The notes under the pieces: model-generated
Told to the model about the DNA's origin: nothing
The model's database searches: none
Seen by the model: only the letters and a program-made list of their open reading frames with translations
Shown here: positions 21,588 through 34,281 of the stretch, piece after piece
Layout: each line of letters opens with the position of its first letter
Position numbering within the stretch: the stretch's first letter is position 1
Assembly (NCBI GenBank): GCA_026315105.1
Contig: CM048746.1
Span: 142,396,730 to 142,460,729 of the forward strand
Direction of reading: 5' to 3'
DNA from: Locusta migratoria
Lineage: Eukaryota > Arthropoda > Insecta > Orthoptera > Acrididae
DNA: 64,000 nt
Position numbers and translations under genes: made by a program

Positions 21588-23724
21588 CATACCTTGAGTA
21601 CGCAAGGCAGTAAATGTCACTATTATGACTCTCATCTCTCCAGAAAGTAACTCATAATGCAACAGTAGTATGTGATTGACTGCTTTTACATGGCAAAGGA
21701 GGAATACTAAACAAACGCACATGTTAGGAGTAACTCAATGCAGCTAACTGTCGAATTGATTCAGAAGCACTCTGCAATTTCTAATTTCTAGGACGAGCTA
21801 CTTGCATGTGTGTAGAAGCAGCTATAAATGAATTTGTGGTGAAATGTTGATCAGTTTGAGAGATAATGAAAAATAGGGTATGTGGCTGATCAGCTACACT
21901 ATGCATTAAAGGGTTAAAGGCCCATCCATATTAGACTCCACGTTGGAACAGTCCTCAGCTGGCGTCAACTATCACAGAACAATGGAACCACTTGGAAACG
22001 AAACAGGAAGCTTTCCAAGTACTACCACTAAACCAACGTTACCTGGCGCTCACATCCAAAGCCCATACTCCGCCTCCCCCTTCCACCACCCAAGAAAACA
22101 GGAGGAATTAGATTCGTAACGACGGTGGTATTTTAAAAAGAGGTTTATTGATGCAAAAAACCTGAGCACAAGTTAAAATGCTGGTTGTTGTATCAACAAT
22201 ATCCTTAAGACTTCATTATCAATTAAAAAAAATAAGTATAATATTACCTTTTATCAAGATGGTTTTCCTGATCTTAATTAGCGTTACATCAAAACAGCAC
22301 ATGCATGAAATAAAAACATAATCGAATGTCTGTGTTTTAAGTAAGTTATATTAGAACTACTTGTGTAATTAAGTTTGCGGAACATGAGAGAAGCTACATA
22401 CGAAAAAGACAATTAGTACATTTGTTACCACTTTCTGTAGCTGTGACTGCGATAGGCAATAGGTGATGGATGATGGTCAAATAGCCAAAATCGAGAAGTT
22501 TTACCTTCTTGTTATAGCTGATACGTTCTATTAATCACCAAAGAGGAATTCTGTGAAAGAACGTATTTATATTATAGATTCAATTAAGCGAGAAGAAGAA
22601 GCAAAATAAGAGTTGATGGAGGCTTCGAAACATTTCCATTTATACGATTCTCAAAACGAATGTTTAATTTAAAGTTCTTTCCAACGATAATTGAAGTCCC
22701 TTTTAAAGCTATAACGTAGGTATGACGATCCTCTCTACTATGCTACCAACAAGTTTCATTACCAGTGGAATGCATTTAAAGTGTAATTTCACTACGTTTA
22801 GTACGTCCATACTTCTTACGGTTTTTGGAGGGGCCCTCTTGGGCATCGAATTCATTTATCAAAGATAATTAATGGAAGTGGCGCCACAGGAGATAAGGGG
22901 AGCGTAATTTAAATTAAGGGCAACTCGAGCTGTGAAGCAGCCACAGACTACATAGCTATGCAGTTCGCCAGTATAATTTCTGTGCATAATTATATTCTCA
23001 TAGAACGTTTCAACACATAAAGTAAAAAAAAAAAAAAAATAGCGGTATAAACGTTCATTCACCATTAATGTCACACAAAAATTTGTATCCAAAATTGCAG
23101 CACGCTGATGCAAAATATAAATACAGCAGAACTTCAATGGTGCTTTCATTATAAGGAAGTCATGGATAAGTTTGTAGCGCTTTTATTCGTCAATACAATT
23201 GTGAATTAGACTCACATCTTGTTGTTTTTATTTCGTGATTTTGTGTTATTGGAAATTCTAAAAAGACAACCGATGCCACAGAAAAAATGCAAACATCACA
23301 AAAAATAACAACTTCGTGTTTTCATTGTGCTACAACGCAAACGACGCACAGAATTCAATTTTCTGCTACAGACAACATTGAAACGAAGCTAAAGATTATG
23401 TTGGACAAGGACTGAAAAGTAAATCGGAGCTATACTTTTCAAAAGAACTACTCTCTAAGTTGTTTAACGAAACCATGAAAACCCTACATTTTTATAACCG
23501 GACAGAGATTACAAACCACTCATGTCGAACACGGATCGATCGTCTTAAGCAACCTGGAACTTTATTAGATGGGTCGTGCAGTTTAATAAATGAATATGAA
23601 AATACTTGTCCAATCGAGTATTATCAGGATTGTATGCACGGTAATTGTGATGAATGAAAATAAAATCAATTTTTCAGCGAGTGATGATAAGAGAATGGAA
23701 GATGTCCAAATCATTTTTCCCACC
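21588..23724. other. No gene recognised
   Basis: AT-rich sequence. An A-run lies at about 23022-23039. Short ORFs without motifs are the only coding potential. Confidence 0.5.
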
Positions 23725-23945
23725 CAGCATGGCGACGCAGGGGTTACAAACTGGACTCGCATTCCGGAGGACAGTGGTTCAAATACACCTCCTGCCATCC
23801 GCGATTTTCCTGACTCACTCAAGGTGGTTCCTTTCAAAAGGCGTGGCCGATTTCTATCAATATCCTCAGCAAAAATCGAGCCGAGAGTCTACTCCATTCC
23901 TATTTATCACGCTGTTGGCGGGACGTTAAACTCTATTCTTCCTTT
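23725..23945 (+). mobile_element. Old SINE copy, fourth tRNA family
   Basis: It is a diverged relative of the copy at 62530-62787. Shared blocks are ACTGGACTCGCATTC, GTGGTTCAAAT (B box), GGTGGTTCCTTTCAAAAGG, GGCCGATTTC and GGCGGGACGTTAAAC. The head is degraded and no TSD was recognised. Confidence 0.7.
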
Positions 23946-25213
23946 CTTCGTTCTGGACATTTTTTTCACCTTTTAAATTTCTTAAAAACGGATGTTTAAT
24001 AATGACCGAATTCCGTCTCTCAGCACAACTTGTACTTTTGGCAACCGAACGTTGTTACTCTGGTGTTCCTTGATAACAGATAAAGATTTTGAAAACGGTA
24101 TAGTGGCGTTTCTACGGATCGTAATGTTTAAGTCTGAACGACGACTAATTATTTAGATGTATATGGTCCAAAGGGCAAATTAAAAACCAGTACTTATGAT
24201 TTTGTCCAAAAGTACGGTAAATATGAACGTATGAACCTTGGTAATGGGTAAAGAGTCGAAACCTCTAAAACGAGAAAATCATATTAGGAAACAAACGATA
24301 ATGTCAACGATTTTGGAATGAGTGGAAAATATAGAAGCAGCCATCCTAACAATACGTTGTCTTGGTACTCAAAAACCATGATTTTTCGAAGTACCGTACA
24401 AGAACAAATTGTAGATGTACAAAGCACAGACTAGGCGAATCCTAATGTAAAAAAGATTTAATCAACTTACCTGTGTGCAGGAAGAGTGCAATGTTAAAAT
24501 TTTGACCCTGTTTCGTGGGATATACCTACAGTAAGCCCATTCTTCTGCTAGGTATACAATTGATTACTAAACTAAGTGCTAAAACGAAACACTGAACTAC
24601 TTATCTCGGTGATCAATAGAACCCTAGATATGGACACCTGACGAATAGTTTTGTAAAATAGTACTACCTTGTCGTGTACTTCGGCCTCCGAAGCTCTGTG
24701 GATAACCGAGAAAACAGTATCCGGCAAATATATATTCATCAAATTTTTCTCTTAAAAATGAAGAAAAAACTAGAAAACAAGAAACCACTGACGCACTGTG
24801 CGATAAAATTAACGGTGAACGGCTGCGACTGTAAAAACAGCGCGTTATATTTTTCGTTTAAAATACACACCATCGGCAATCAAAGTTAAAAAAAAAATTA
24901 ACTTGTGTAAAAAGCGGCACGAGTGATTCTGAAGCGCTTTTTTATTGCGTTACAGGCTGGTTACTCCTCCCTTTTGTGGGTAGAATAGTTAATTGTCCAG
25001 CATTTAGCGTCTCTCAGCCTGCAAATTACAGTTCAGCGAACATTTCAGATGGGTGGTGCTCCGCAACTTCCAAGTACATGACAAAATGCTTTTTTGTACC
25101 ACATCATAAGACTGCGTGCGTTGGGCCTGTTATTTAACTGCTGTTCTGGGCTCCCGCATCATTGAAAATCTGACAGAAAAATGACAAAGAAAATTAGAGA
25201 GTTATAATCGCAG
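23946..25213. other. No gene recognised
   Basis: AT-rich sequence with no repeat family or motif that could be named. Confidence 0.5.
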
Positions 25214-25678
25214 TTGTCACGCAAAATAATCAAAGGCGATGATAAAGTAGATGTTCCACTGCAATCAGTCACAAGCAAGTTGGCATCACGTTTTCTGTCT
25301 AGCGATTGTCAGCGTTACTTTTGTTGGTACATGTGTCATGATGGTCAAGGCAGATGTGTCAACGAATATCGCAAAACACACGGATTCAGTACAGGCGGTC
25401 TTCTGCATAAGTTAGCATTAATTGTTGATTCTACTTGGAGAGTATCGGGTGCAAATGGCAAGGAAGACATGCTTAGAGCTTTCGCCAGATCACAATGCAA
25501 AGTATGTCTGAAAGGTTTGGTGAATGGTCCCGTATTCAACAAAGCGCTGACGAGGTTGATGTGCACGCGCATACACACTGAGGGACATGTCAACGCCCCG
25601 TATCGTGGAAACCAGTGCTGTGAAGTGGTAATACACGCTGCCACCCAGAGTGAGAACTCGTATCATTGCAACATTTGA
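25214..25678 (+). CDS. Hypothetical ORF, 154 codons (uncertain)
   Basis: This open frame (first codon TTG; no internal ATG decides a start) contains ten or more cysteines and histidines, for example YFCWYMCHDGQGRC and ARSQCKVC. I do not recognise the family. No promoter is evident, and it is followed by a stem-loop motif like those at Penelope-type 3' ends. A chance ORF or a relic of an unknown mobile element is at least as likely as a host gene. Confidence 0.22.
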   Translation: MSRKIIKGDDKVDVPLQSVTSKLASRFLSSDCQRYFCWYMCHDGQGRCVNEYRKTHGFSTGGLLHKLALIVDSTWRVSGANGKEDMLRAFARSQCKVCLKGLVNGPVFNKALTRLMCTRIHTEGHVNAPYRGNQCCEVVIHAATQSENSYHCNI

Positions 25679-25779
25679 CACAAAATGAAGAATATTATGT
25701 TTTACTATAATGACATAGTGCACCTATGCACTGTAAATTGTTATATAACAACTGTTTGACATTACAAGATTATGGCCTT

Positions 25780-25850
25780 GTAAAATATTTTATTTGACCT
25801 GATGATGCTGACATAGTTCAACGAAAATTGATGATAAGCGATCTTGGCTA
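25780..25850 (+). other. Retroelement-type 3' motif
   Basis: CCTGATGATGCTGACATAG, then TTCAACGAAAATTG, resembles the CTGA-GATG...CGAAA pattern near 5790, 33230, 42950 and 47310. It is probably the 3' terminal part of a degenerate Penelope-like or related retroelement. Confidence 0.35.
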
Positions 25851-25869
25851 TTTTATATCTTTTTACAAA

Positions 25870-26310
25870 ATGAAGAAACGCGTTAACATCAAGTGTTTCA
25901 AATCAGTCAAAACTGCGACGGAGACCTGTGTTAGAGAAAGTATATGGTGCTGAAACAGCGAGTAAAAAGTGTGTGCTTGAGAGGTTAAACGCTTTAAAGA
26001 AGGAAAGGAAGGTGTCGAGGATGAACCACGTTCGGATCAACCGTCCGCAATGACGGTCCTAGACAACATCGCATGAGTGCGACGGACGCTTGCGGATGAA
26101 TGACGGCTGTTTTTGAGAATGACAGCCCTTGAAGGCTTACGCTTCGCAACGGTTGCGGAGATCCAACAAAGATGGCGTCAGTGCTTCGAGCGATTCCTCA
26201 AGAAGCGTTTCCTGACAGTTACCAACAGGTGTACAACCGTACAATGAAGGCTTTCACGGCAGGTGTTGACATAACTTGAAACTTTCGGCCTGAGATGCCG
26301 TGGTCCATCG
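25870..26310 (+). pseudogene. Mariner transposase relic, internally deleted
   Basis: Scattered blocks in three frames include RFKEGKEGVEDEPRSDQPS (mariner helix-turn-helix linker, about 25990-26046) and, near 26175-26240, LRAIPQEAFPDSYQQVYNR (mariner C terminus). The catalytic middle is missing. It is not close to the other mariners in the window. Confidence 0.6.
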
Positions 26311-26389
26311 TAAAAATTTCCCTTGACGTTTCGCCTCCGATTGCGGAAGGCATCCTCGGAAGTGAAGGCGGCAAACTGCAAGGAAACTG

Positions 26390-27116
26390 GAGTGAACGCC
26401 GTATATGTAGGTCATCCATAGAGCGCCACTGTCAATTACGTGACGTCGCCTGATCTATGATCTCTGATATTGCCAACATTCTCGATTGAAAATAATATTT
26501 TCATATTGTTACTGCAATTATAACATCCAAATTTTGTCCAGTATAATTATTTCGGTGTTTGAAAGTATCTACGGCCTCTCTGTACATACGTGGATAATAA
26601 TGTGTTGTCTTTGGGGCTATAGAGATGATTTAGTATTGAGCTGCAAGTTTCAAGTTATGGGTTGCTCAACCATGTGAGATGTGTATTGTAGTCAATGGCG
26701 ATTACTTTGAAAGCCTGTAAAGGTATTTTGGTTTTAATTCTTGCTTCCTATATTTCCTGAGACAATTCACCGTCCTTTTCAGAAGGATCTTGTAGGTCGG
26801 GTGACCAAACTGTACGACATTTCCTGTTGTATGTTGCTGAGGCATCTGCGTATGTCGCCGCGTTAACTGTTCCTCCAACAAATAGATTGCAGAATAAAAG
26901 AAAAGGAGTGTTTCAATATTATCCCATTTCGGGGTTCACTCATACCATTTATCTGTGAGTGAATTGTTAGATCTACACTGCTCTAGAATGAGTAGAACTC
27001 TCACGACGGTGAATTCATGATGTCATCGCTTTGTTGTTGCGAAGTTGCGACGTCATATGAGTGACATTTCAATAATTCATTCATTTTCTGAAGATCCTAC
27101 TTTTTATGCTAGTTGC

Positions 27117-27154
<38 letters not shown>

Positions 27155-29780
27155 ATTGTGTGTGTGTACGTGTTTATAGTGGACTTCTTTTATACATGTT
27201 TCTTTTGTTTTCTATTTATTTCACTAAGAGTATTCAGGGAGATTCACGAGGATTTTTAAATATTTTAATGAAACTGAAGAAAAGAGTTCATATAAACTTA
27301 GGTCTGACAAATTTTTGGTTACGGAGATATGGATAATAAAAGATTTTGCCTGAAATTTAGCAACCTCGCTAATATGAAACCATCGCAAAACTATCCGTGG
27401 TTACAGTAACATACGATTTCCGTTTATTTTGTTGTTATTGAATCCAATAAAATATCTCCCAGACGCCTGTCTCCAGAAGTTTTTTAGAAATTCCAAAGAA
27501 GTTAAAAAATTAATTTTGAAAATTTGTAATTTATTAATCACTTTTTGCCATTCTCTTGTGCATCACTTTTTTGACCTATTGTAGAAGATGAAACTGACAA
27601 TTGTTAATGGTCTACGAAAATTTCGAATTATGTAGAAAGGTACGAATAAACTAGAAAACGAATCAGTTATACATATTGAATTCAGCGGACACTTCTTCGT
27701 GTAGGTTGCCATCGGCAGTTAGAGCAGCGGTTCAGTTGTGCCATCTCAGCCAGATCCTCGAGAAAGGTGACTCTGGTTTCTCGGGTCAATATTTTGAACT
27801 TTATTCCTCCCTTATACGGATTGAATTATCTTAGAAAATGCTACAGTCAAATGTTAGAACTTTAAACAGGGATCACTAGTCTGACGAATCCTTACATGTG
27901 CCTGTGGAATTTGTAAGGACTGGTGTAATTAACTGTTCTAGTGATTCCCAAGAATATGTCATAGCATACAGAACTCTAAAACGAAGTTTTCTGAAGAACA
28001 TAAGTGCGTGATTGTTTACCACACAAGCGCAGTAGGAAAGTAGTGGAAGTCATCACAGAACAGAATGGAACGGAAGATACATAATCTAGGTCACATCGAA
28101 TTAAAAGTTAAAATTCACTATCAGTCACTCTACGAGTACTATAACAATTATATCAGGAAACGACATTGATTATTCTGTTGAATGTGCCATGAATTGTTGC
28201 AATAAAAATAGACCTGTGGATTGGGTCCATTATGTATTTCCAATAAATGGTTGCATGTAACGGGTATAAACTAAGTAAATGAGTTTGATAATTGTGGAAA
28301 AAAACCTCTATTTTCATATTTCACATAATTTGCTTATTTTTAAATATATTTATACGTTTACTTAATATTCTGTTCTTTACAATTATATTAAATTTAGTTA
28401 TATCAAAAATGCACAAAAATAACGGTCTAAGACCTTTGCAATATAGCTGCCATTTCAGCTTAATATTCGGGATGATCTATCTAAATCAAACTGTCCATAA
28501 AAGAAGTTCAAAACGCCTACTATTAATAAAGATAGCGTAATGTCAACTGTCTCTTATACAAAGAGATTCGTGTGTGAACACCACTTTAGTACAGAACCTA
28601 AATTACCAACTAAATTTCGCGTTTCGATACTCAAAAACCGTTAGATACTGAAGTGAAATTTATAATGCAAATTAAAGAAATAACCTTTAATATGGTGGTT
28701 GGCACCAAAGATAGTCAAATATTCAATGGTGGTTTGCACCACAGATGGTCAGATATTCAATATATATCGATCCACGATATGTATCTGCAATATATTAGAT
28801 TACTAACGAGACAAAATTATAGATTGGGAAAAATAAGTTACTCCCTCTTGGCTTACTTACATGACATAAAATTATTCTTCAAGCAACAAAATGCACAGAA
28901 TAGTTTCAAATTGTATTGATGTGATTGGTAACAAAATTACAATTTTTTTACAAATTATTAAAGATACTAGAGTCTCTTCTTATGAAGTATGAAATTTATT
29001 TAAACAATTTATTTCTCAATTAAGGCATAAAACACAAATATAGAACACCATACATTTGTTAGCTTTGAACAACTAATTCCTATGAACCTTTCCCAGTTAT
29101 TTCCTTCGTGACTATTTATAGAATGTGCAATGCTCATTTATATGTTTTGGCCATTGGTTGAAGTGATCCTCTCTCATCCTGTTCTTCACTTTTCTGATAG
29201 CCATACGAAATATGGCCACAGAGACCAGCTATATTGTATATATATCTAATAAAATCTGATTTTTCGGAAGGAAAATCGTCTTTAACGTCACTTTTTTGTT
29301 ATAGGTATAGTAGATTAACTTTTAATAACATTTTAATGCTGGTCAGAAAAATAAATAAATCACAAATTAACAATATTAATGGTTCTTGTTACTCACATCT
29401 CCTAACATTCACTGTGAGAATATCGAACAGGTGAACTTTTTTTTTTCTTTGTGATGTGTGTCGAATACGATACAGTCGGCGTTATTACGAAAAACGCTAC
29501 ACTACATGAAGGAATTTGATTTAGACGGTGGTATCATGTACGGTAAAAGGGGACAGTGGGACCCAGGAGGATAAGTTGGTCGTCTTTCCAAGATTCACTA
29601 CACAAATTACGATAAACATGAGAATACTTTCACTGTAAGTTTCATTCTTATTAACCGTAACATTAAAAAATAAATAAATAAATGACATATCGATGTATTT
29701 TGTTCCAGTTACGTACTGACAAAAGTAACAGTGACAAGTGCTTTGATATGTGTGACGCGTTTATGCTTTATTTCCTTGAT
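26390..29780. other. Long AT-rich stretch, no gene recognised
   Basis: Contains a perfect (TG)15 microsatellite at 27121-27150 and several motif-less ORFs (for example 28292-28540 and 28653-28919). Nothing else is supported. Confidence 0.5.
27121..27150. repeat. (TG)n microsatellite
   Basis: Fifteen uninterrupted TG units, followed by an imperfect GTGTGTGTAC stretch. Confidence 0.95.
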
Positions 29781-29789
29781 ACATGCCTT

Positions 29790-30035
29790 GACGACTGTAA
29801 ACTGAGAGAGCTCTGTCAAGATTTATGATGCTCGACTGTTCCAGAACTACCGCAATAGCATGGGAACAACCCACGAAAAGCTCCCCGTCCTTGATCAAAG
29901 AGTCTCCAACCAACGTGTTGCTGTTACCAAGTCAGCTGTGACTAAAACAAGGGTTTACGAGTGGAATAACAACTTCAAAGCAGGCATGACGTTGAAAATA
30001 ACTGGCAACTTAATGCCGAAACACACCAACCGCTA
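29790..30035 (+). pseudogene. Possible mariner N-terminal relic
   Basis: A translation block with KTRVYEWNNNFKAGMT resembles the conserved mariner N-terminal segment K-V-EW-+-FK-GR. Surrounding sequence is not informative. This is a single-motif call. Confidence 0.4.
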
Positions 30036-31575
30036 AAATCGCGGTAAGAGGGAAAGAACAGAGTGAATTTTATCCGTAATGGAACCTGTTTTTTATAAGG
30101 TGCTGAATAAGATCCGCTGCCAGTTTTTCATACATTCAATTGTTGTAATTTTTTAATAAGTGTACAGGTTTTGATGGAAATTTCAGCAGCATTTAGCATG
30201 GTCGTTGTCCAATTTTTTAAGCAATATATGTCACTATAAATATGCAGACTTATCTGTCGCCGGTAACTGAAGTCAAACGAACGGAATCGACGTAAATATC
30301 CGCATGATTCACTGTAGCAGTAGACAGGCAAGGGCAAACTGACTTGGTGCCCCTGTAAAGCTCTCGCATAGCCCTTACGGTAAATGTTACTTCCCGTACC
30401 AAGAGCTCTACTCTGTTTTCAGTTTACCGAAGGTCTATAGCAACATTGTCAGCCAAGGGTGGATTTTTCAGCCGACAATGTGATTGGACGTTCACGAGTG
30501 GTGAGACGTAACGTTTTCAGACTAATCACGTTGTGTACTCTATAGCAAGCTTGCCCTGAAACAATCGGCGTTGAGAGTTCGTGCAGTAGGACGGAGCGTT
30601 GTGGTCGACTTTTATTTATTTATTTATTTATTTTTCATGGCATGACCGATGTGATCGCGTCATTCTGCAAGAAGCAATGTACCAACACAATTGGATCAGT
30701 GCTTTTTGTAACTCCTTAAATCACCATTTTCTCAGTTTCGCTTTATGTGAAATAAAAGGAACTACATCATTCTACGTAGCAATATCACAAGTCTTGTAAA
30801 TATAATGGCTATGGCTTACAGAGTCTTTATAGCCAAATGTTTTGTACAAGAAAGACAAGACACTGATTTTGCTGACAGTGAAACAAGATATTACGAGGTC
30901 GATTAGCATTAGTGTGAGTGGAACATCAATAATAATAATTGTAATGTACCGTGAAAACGTGTTCAATAGCTAAGAATGAAATATCTATTACATCCTTGAA
31001 GGGAATACTGAATAATGAGTTGCACAAGTGTAACGAGAGTAAAAGAGCAAGAGTGAAACAATTACATAGATAGGAAACAAAGGAAAAGAAGATCATCCAC
31101 GTGATCCAAATAAGACTTGAAGATAAATGAATTTAACTACTGTATGTATTAAACTATGATTAATATATTAATATCGATTTGAAGAAAAAAAAAGAGCCAA
31201 AGAAGGCTAAGCTGAAATGTGAGATCCTAACTGCACTCGTTGGCAGCAGAATTTAAGTTCGTCACAAGGTATATTGAATTTGAATTCCATGGGAAGTCAC
31301 TGATTAGAAAGAAACATTCCAAGTGCACGATATATATGTTCTTTACGGACCATTTGGGAGTAGCTAAGGCTAGCGAGACTATTAATGGACTTTTTAAGTG
31401 TTACTGATGCTGTTATAACGCAAAGAAAAAAAATGAAGCTGAAATTTGTCTACTAATTCCTCGTGTATTTTTAACATCTCGAAAAGCTAATCAAGGATTT
31501 TAAAGGCTGTCGGGCGCTTGACACATCTATCATACGCGAATTGTGCGGTGTTTTCTTTGCTCACTGCCGACATTA
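30036..31575. other. No gene recognised
   Basis: Contains a (TTTA)n run at about 30608-30635. Otherwise unremarkable AT-rich DNA. Confidence 0.5.
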
Positions 31576-31585
31576 CTTACAAACC

Positions 31586-31776
31586 AGCCGGCCGCGGTGG
31601 CCGAGGGGACAGAGGCGCTCCAGTCACGGTCTGCACGGCCACTACGATCGGGGGTTCGAATCCCCCCTCGGGCATGGACATTTGTGCCGTCCTTAGTATT
31701 AGCTAGTTTGTAAATAGTTTGTAAGTTTAGGGACTGATGACCCCGTAGTTAAGTCCCATAAGCTGTACAAACATTT
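31586..31776 (+). mobile_element. tRNA-derived SINE (main family), near-complete
   Basis: This is the reference copy for the main family. The head AGCCGGCCGCGGTGGCCGAG includes an A-box-like GTGGCCGAGGGG. The B box is GGTTCGAATCC, then GGGCATGG. The body contains TGTGCCGTCCTTAG, GTTTGTAAGTTTAGGGACTG and ATGACCCCGTAGTTAAGTCC, and it ends TACAAACATTT. A probable TSD, CTTACAA, lies at 31576-31582 and 31777-31783. The fold does not give a normal tRNA, so no tRNA gene is called. Confidence 0.92.
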
Positions 31777-31783
31777 CTTACAA

Positions 31784-33177
31784 GAAAACCACAAAGTAAA
31801 ACTTAAAAACTTCGAATCCTCGGCGACTGCTCCCTCGCTCGCGTAGCTCGGCGACGTAAACAAAACAAACAGCGGGACGCCGCACGACGAGACACCGTTC
31901 AGAGCTATCCGGGCACGCTTCCCGTCCTGTACAAATTCTCGTCTTACAGGACACTCCGATGGTAGTTCCTTCTGCCCATTGCTTCTTCTTGCTCGCAGCC
32001 TGTACTGAATTCCCGCAAGGGGTCGAACGTGCTTATGCCTCCGCATTGAAATTGTCAATAGCCTGTTGGGGGCATAAATACAATTACTGATACGATGCCT
32101 GTTCTTTCAGGCAAGTTCAGGTTCGAATCTCGATCCAGCACACATTTTCAAATTCGTCATTGAATTTATCTTGCCCTGAAACGATCGTGATATTTCGATA
32201 TATTCGAATTCGGAAACCGAAACAGTTGTCCCATCGCCCAATTTTATTTTTCAGTTTACGACACAAGGTTATTTTAGTTAACGTCTTCGGCTCTCGGTGC
32301 CACATATTTTTAACCAAATAAGTTTATACTACTGATGTGCCTTATAACTTTGACATATATTTTATTTTTTCTGGGTCTTATTTTTAAGGCAAGGGCCCTG
32401 AGAAGCAAACACTTTATCAAAAAGGATTTTATTACAGATATGATATATTCATATGTAGCAGCAAACTGGTGCTTGTTTATTTTAGTTCTGAGATAATGAC
32501 ATCAATATTTTATTTTATAATCTGACAATGGCACAATAGTACCTCCTATTTCTGTTTTTTAAATTATAACAAAAGGCATAATACGCCTTTTTATCTTTTT
32601 ATATGCTACATATGCCTTTTATATGATTCTACATAATAATTTGCTTTGTGTGCATATTGGAATCCGTTATTGAAATATCTTCCGCCAGAATTCATACCCG
32701 ACTGGCTAATATTTGAATTAGGGAGTGGAGCTTCCAGTTGTTAAGGGAAGACTGCGCCTACGTCAACAGCAGTCAACATTCAATCTTTTGGCAGCTTCAG
32801 CTGAGAACAACCGGTGCGCAATGTTACGGATAAATTTTACGCTTTTTTAAAATAGTTACTTCAGAAATAATTTATCCCTCTAATATTATATTATGATATA
32901 GCATTGCGGTTGTAGTCTGAAGATGTCATGTTAGTGGGTTAATACGGTTACTAAAGAAATAAATAAAAGAATTTGCGATCTAAACTGACTTTTATATGAA
33001 TTAATAATTAAGCTCGCTGTTAATCCATGATTTTTAATTTTTTTTAACAGTAAATGTCTGCCAAGTTACTATACTACCACAGATAAGAGCGTTTGTAAGT
33101 TTATAAGTTTATCACTTGGTTCATGAAACCTTCCATTCTGCAGACAAGCGACCATACGTTGGCAAGCATGAAATTTT
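31784..33177. other. No gene recognised
   Basis: 31830-32060 is GC-richer, with a 119-codon reverse ORF of Arg-rich composition and no family signature. The rest is AT-rich. Confidence 0.4.
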
Positions 33178-33395
33178 TTTTTGAAAAGTCTTGGTCGCAA
33201 TTAGCTTTATTTCATATGACGCGTTTCGAGAACATCATCATCAGATCTTTGGTATAAAAGAAGAAAATTACATTTTAGATGTTTATAGCACGTAATTACA
33301 ACATCTATAAAGAGTATAAACCATATTAATACATATAGCTTACAAAAAAAATTAAAAAAAAACGATGGGAAATACAACCATCTTGGTATAGATGC
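33178..33395 (-). other. Retroelement-type 3' end with hammerhead-like motif
   Basis: On the reverse strand, GATCTGATGATGATGTTCTC is followed by GAAACGCGTCATATG (33240-33218). A poly-A-like stretch then follows (the T-run at 33174-33182 on the + strand). It directly adjoins the 142-bp-arm element and may be the 3' end of the same reverse-strand unit. Confidence 0.4.
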
Positions 33396-34024
33396 TTGAT
33401 TACAACTTGAAATATCATCATGGACGTCTAGTGACAGTGTTGAACCAGACTCACATGTCCAACTGTGGTGAGAGGGGGAAACACCGTAACAGGTAACCTA
33501 GGCCCCATTCGCCACCAGATGGCGCAGGGTTGACATTAAAAGTTACGTGACTAAAACTACACACAAAACATCGTGGGCACACTATAATGTGTGCAGTCAT
33601 AGAAACTGTGAAAGACATGGCTCCAAAAATGTGTTAGGTCTTATAAAAATATATAAGACACAAATTTAAGTACATTAAAATTACTAATGGGATAGGGCGC
33701 TCTACAAGGGAGGCGTGGGAGGGCCAAAGGATAGGATTGGGCGTTGCTAAATACAGCACAAAATACATGAAAAATGTTAAAAAATACGCAAGCTAGGCCA
33801 TTGTGACGTTACAGTGACGTAGTTGCTGATCATATGTTACAAGTTACTATTGTAGAAAAATCTTTCACGAGTACTAGGTAGATAATGTCAACCCTGTGCC
33901 ATCTGCTGGCGAATGGGGCCTGGTTACCTGTTACGGTGTCTCCCCCTCTCACCACAGTTGGGCATGTGAGTCTGGTTCAACACTGTCACTAGACGCCCAT
34001 GATGACATTTTAAGTTGTAATCAA
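33396..34024. mobile_element. 629-bp element with 142-bp inverted arms
   Basis: Arms 33396-33537 and 33884-34024 are reverse complements at about 93-95% identity by eye. They begin TTGATTACAACTT and include GTGACAGTGTTGAACCAGAC. The 346-bp interior has no ORF. It looks like a nonautonomous foldback or MITE-type unit, or a pair of inverted retroelement ends. No TSD could be fixed. Confidence 0.8.
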
Positions 34025-34100
34025 ATTAAAAAAAATATATTAAAAAATTCAAAAATCCGTTACACATGTGGTCTCCTTGTGAGATTTCTAACGTAATTCA

Positions 34101-34274
34101 GCGGCGGCGGAGCGGCCGAGCGCATTGAAGCGCTATGCTACGATGCGCGAGATCGTTCCCCGTCGGGGGTTCGAATCCCCCCTCGTCTTTAGTATAAGGT
34201 AGTTCATAAGTAGTTTGCACGTTTAGGGACTGATGATCACGCACTTAAGTCCCTTAAGCTTAACGAACATTTAT
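34101..34274 (+). mobile_element. tRNA-derived SINE (chimeric or diverged head)
   Basis: The head GGCGGCGGAGCGGCCGAGCG resembles subtype 2, while the B box and tail (GGGGGTTCGAATCCCCC, TTTAGGGACTGATGA) resemble the main family. The flanks share CGTAATT (34093-34099 and 34275-34281) as a probable TSD. Confidence 0.8.
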
Positions 34275-34281
34275 CGTAATT

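Noticed and set aside
27124..27336. ORF rich in Cys-Val over the TG repeat
   Set aside because: The Cys/Val pattern is simply the translation of (TG)n.
31586..31660. Possible true tRNA genes at SINE heads (also 8491, 61650, 62530, 63268)
   Set aside because: A and B boxes are present, but acceptor stems do not pair and each head continues into a conserved SINE or foldback body, several with target-site duplications.
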